A stretch of 64,000 bases of DNA from Ahaetulla prasina (Eukaryota > Chordata > Lepidosauria > Squamata > Colubridae). Positions 63,088 to 64,000 of the stretch are shown here, piece by piece; the first letter of the stretch is position 1, and each line of letters starts with the position of its first letter. The DNA is taken from the NCBI RefSeq assembly GCF_028640845.1, contig NC_080546.1, positions 74,060,051 through 74,124,050 on the forward strand. The letters are read 5' to 3'. The position numbers were made by a program, and so were the translations under genes. Under the pieces are notes generated by a model that saw only the letters and a program-made list of their open reading frames with translations, was not told where the DNA came from and ran no database searches.

Positions 63088-63301
63088 TTGTTATGTTATG
63101 TTATGTTATGTTATGTTATGTTATGTTATGTTATGTTATGTTATGTTATGTTATGTTATGTTATGTTATGTTATGTTATGTTATGTTATGTTATGTTATG
63201 TTATGTTATGTTCTGCTCTGCTCTGCTCTGCTCTGCTCTGCTCTGCTCTGCTATGTTATGTTATGTTATGTTATGTTATGTTATGTTATGTTATGTTATG
63301 C
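63088..63301. repeat. (TTATG)n array with a (CTCTG)n block
   Basis: About 42 pentamers; TTATG units give way to CTCTG (63211-63250) and return to TTATG. It starts at the CR1 3' terminus. The MLCYV open frames here are artefacts. Confidence 0.95.
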
Positions 63302-64000
63302 TGGATTCTTAATGTTGTTGGGTGGGTGACATAATTTCGAAGTTGTTAGGAAAAGGGGAAGTTAATAAAGTTTATTTCTACCACGTGACTCCTACTGATC
63401 AGCAAAAATACTGTGATTCTGCATCCAAAGCTGCCCAAGAACTGAGGCATTCAGAAAATCAGTTAGCAACAATTAGATACAGCAAGTATTGAAAGGAATT
63501 TATCCAGTATGAATAGCAATGCCTTGTTGTTAAATCTAGCAATGTAGGTTGCTAAGCATCCTGGCCTTGATATTTAACTAGAGTTTATATTTGACATTGG
63601 ATTTAAAAGAGAAAAGACAACTGCAGTATATACCTAGGAGTACTTTGCTGTTTAATTTTATGCTTCATAAAACCCTTATCTCAGATGTTGTCCGTGAACT
63701 GCGAAAATAATTAAGAGATAATAATTTACCTTTATCAAACATTTTTGCAATTTAGAAAGTCAGACATGGTGAATGACACCAAAATTGTTGGCTTTGAATG
63801 TTTTTTTCCTTCCATTATTGTAATAGTTTTAGAAATATTCCCCTTTTACTGAGGTAAATTAATTGTTATGCAAAACAGTAGCAAAAAAAATAATAATAAA
63901 AAAAAAACACCACCCCATCCTGCTTCTAGAATTTCTTTGTGATTTCTTTCTTTTTTAAATGTTCACAAATACTGGTAAGTCATTGCCTGAAGGTATATTT
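63302..64000. other. Unique AT-rich sequence to window end
   Basis: Nothing recognised. Confidence 0.4.

Noticed and set aside
63088..63334. Three overlapping MLCYV-repeat frames, membrane-like
   Set aside because: Products of the TTATG array; a pentamer array is open in every frame that lacks a stop.
1..64000. Bacterial-style defence, toxin or phage system
   Set aside because: No operons, ribosome binding sites or microbial genes; all coding remnants are vertebrate retrotransposon fragments.

Overview
The window looks like intergenic or intronic DNA from a squamate reptile, most likely a snake. The evidence is the repeat content: CR1, L2, Rex1-like and L1 LINEs together, several tRNA-derived SINE families with Sauria-like 3' tails, many short hAT-type DNA transposons, and long simple repeats (AATAG, TTATG, AATAT) attached to LINE 3' ends. 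I found no host protein-coding gene, rRNA, true tRNA gene, CRISPR array or bacterial-type operon. Every recognisable coding stretch is a fragment of a retrotransposon. Family names come from motif recognition alone; no database was searched.

Layout. 1-1.65 kb: L1 5' end on the minus strand (start of ORF2, ORF1 broken into three frames, 5' leader). 2.4-3.7 kb: a 665-bp tandem duplication carrying a SINE. 4.6-25 kb: mostly unique sequence sprinkled with hAT elements, SINEs, an L1 3' end, two solo LTRs, an L2 3' end, a Rex1 3' end and two CR1 3' ends. 25.4-33.2 kb: an L2 on the plus strand split by a nearly full-length L2 on the minus strand that keeps its CpG-rich 5' leader. 33.2-35.2 kb: Penelope-like (PLE) material, with a large palindrome and a hammerhead-like motif. 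35.5-36.4 kb: Rex1 3' end. 38.4-42.6 kb: a four-level nest (CR1 > hAT > jockey-group LINE > CR1 with an AATAT array). 43-48 kb: hAT elements and old SINE pieces in unique DNA, then CT-rich arrays. 48.4-54.2 kb: two CR1 copies holding hAT, CR1 and LTR insertions. 54.8-57.9 kb: hAT and L1/SINE/CR1 nests. 59-61 kb: Rex1 > jockey-group LINE > hAT nest. 62.2-63.3 kb: CR1 3' end with a TTATG array.

How the parts interact. The elements mainly use one another as targets. Target-site duplications (TSDs) visible by eye give the order of many insertions. hAT-type elements carry 8-bp TSDs, the three LTRs 5-bp TSDs, and LINE/SINE copies 11-16-bp TSDs or none. The most unusual observation is that four separate CR1 copies each have a hAT element inserted at the same 8 bp, the position overlapping the CR1 ORF2 stop codon.
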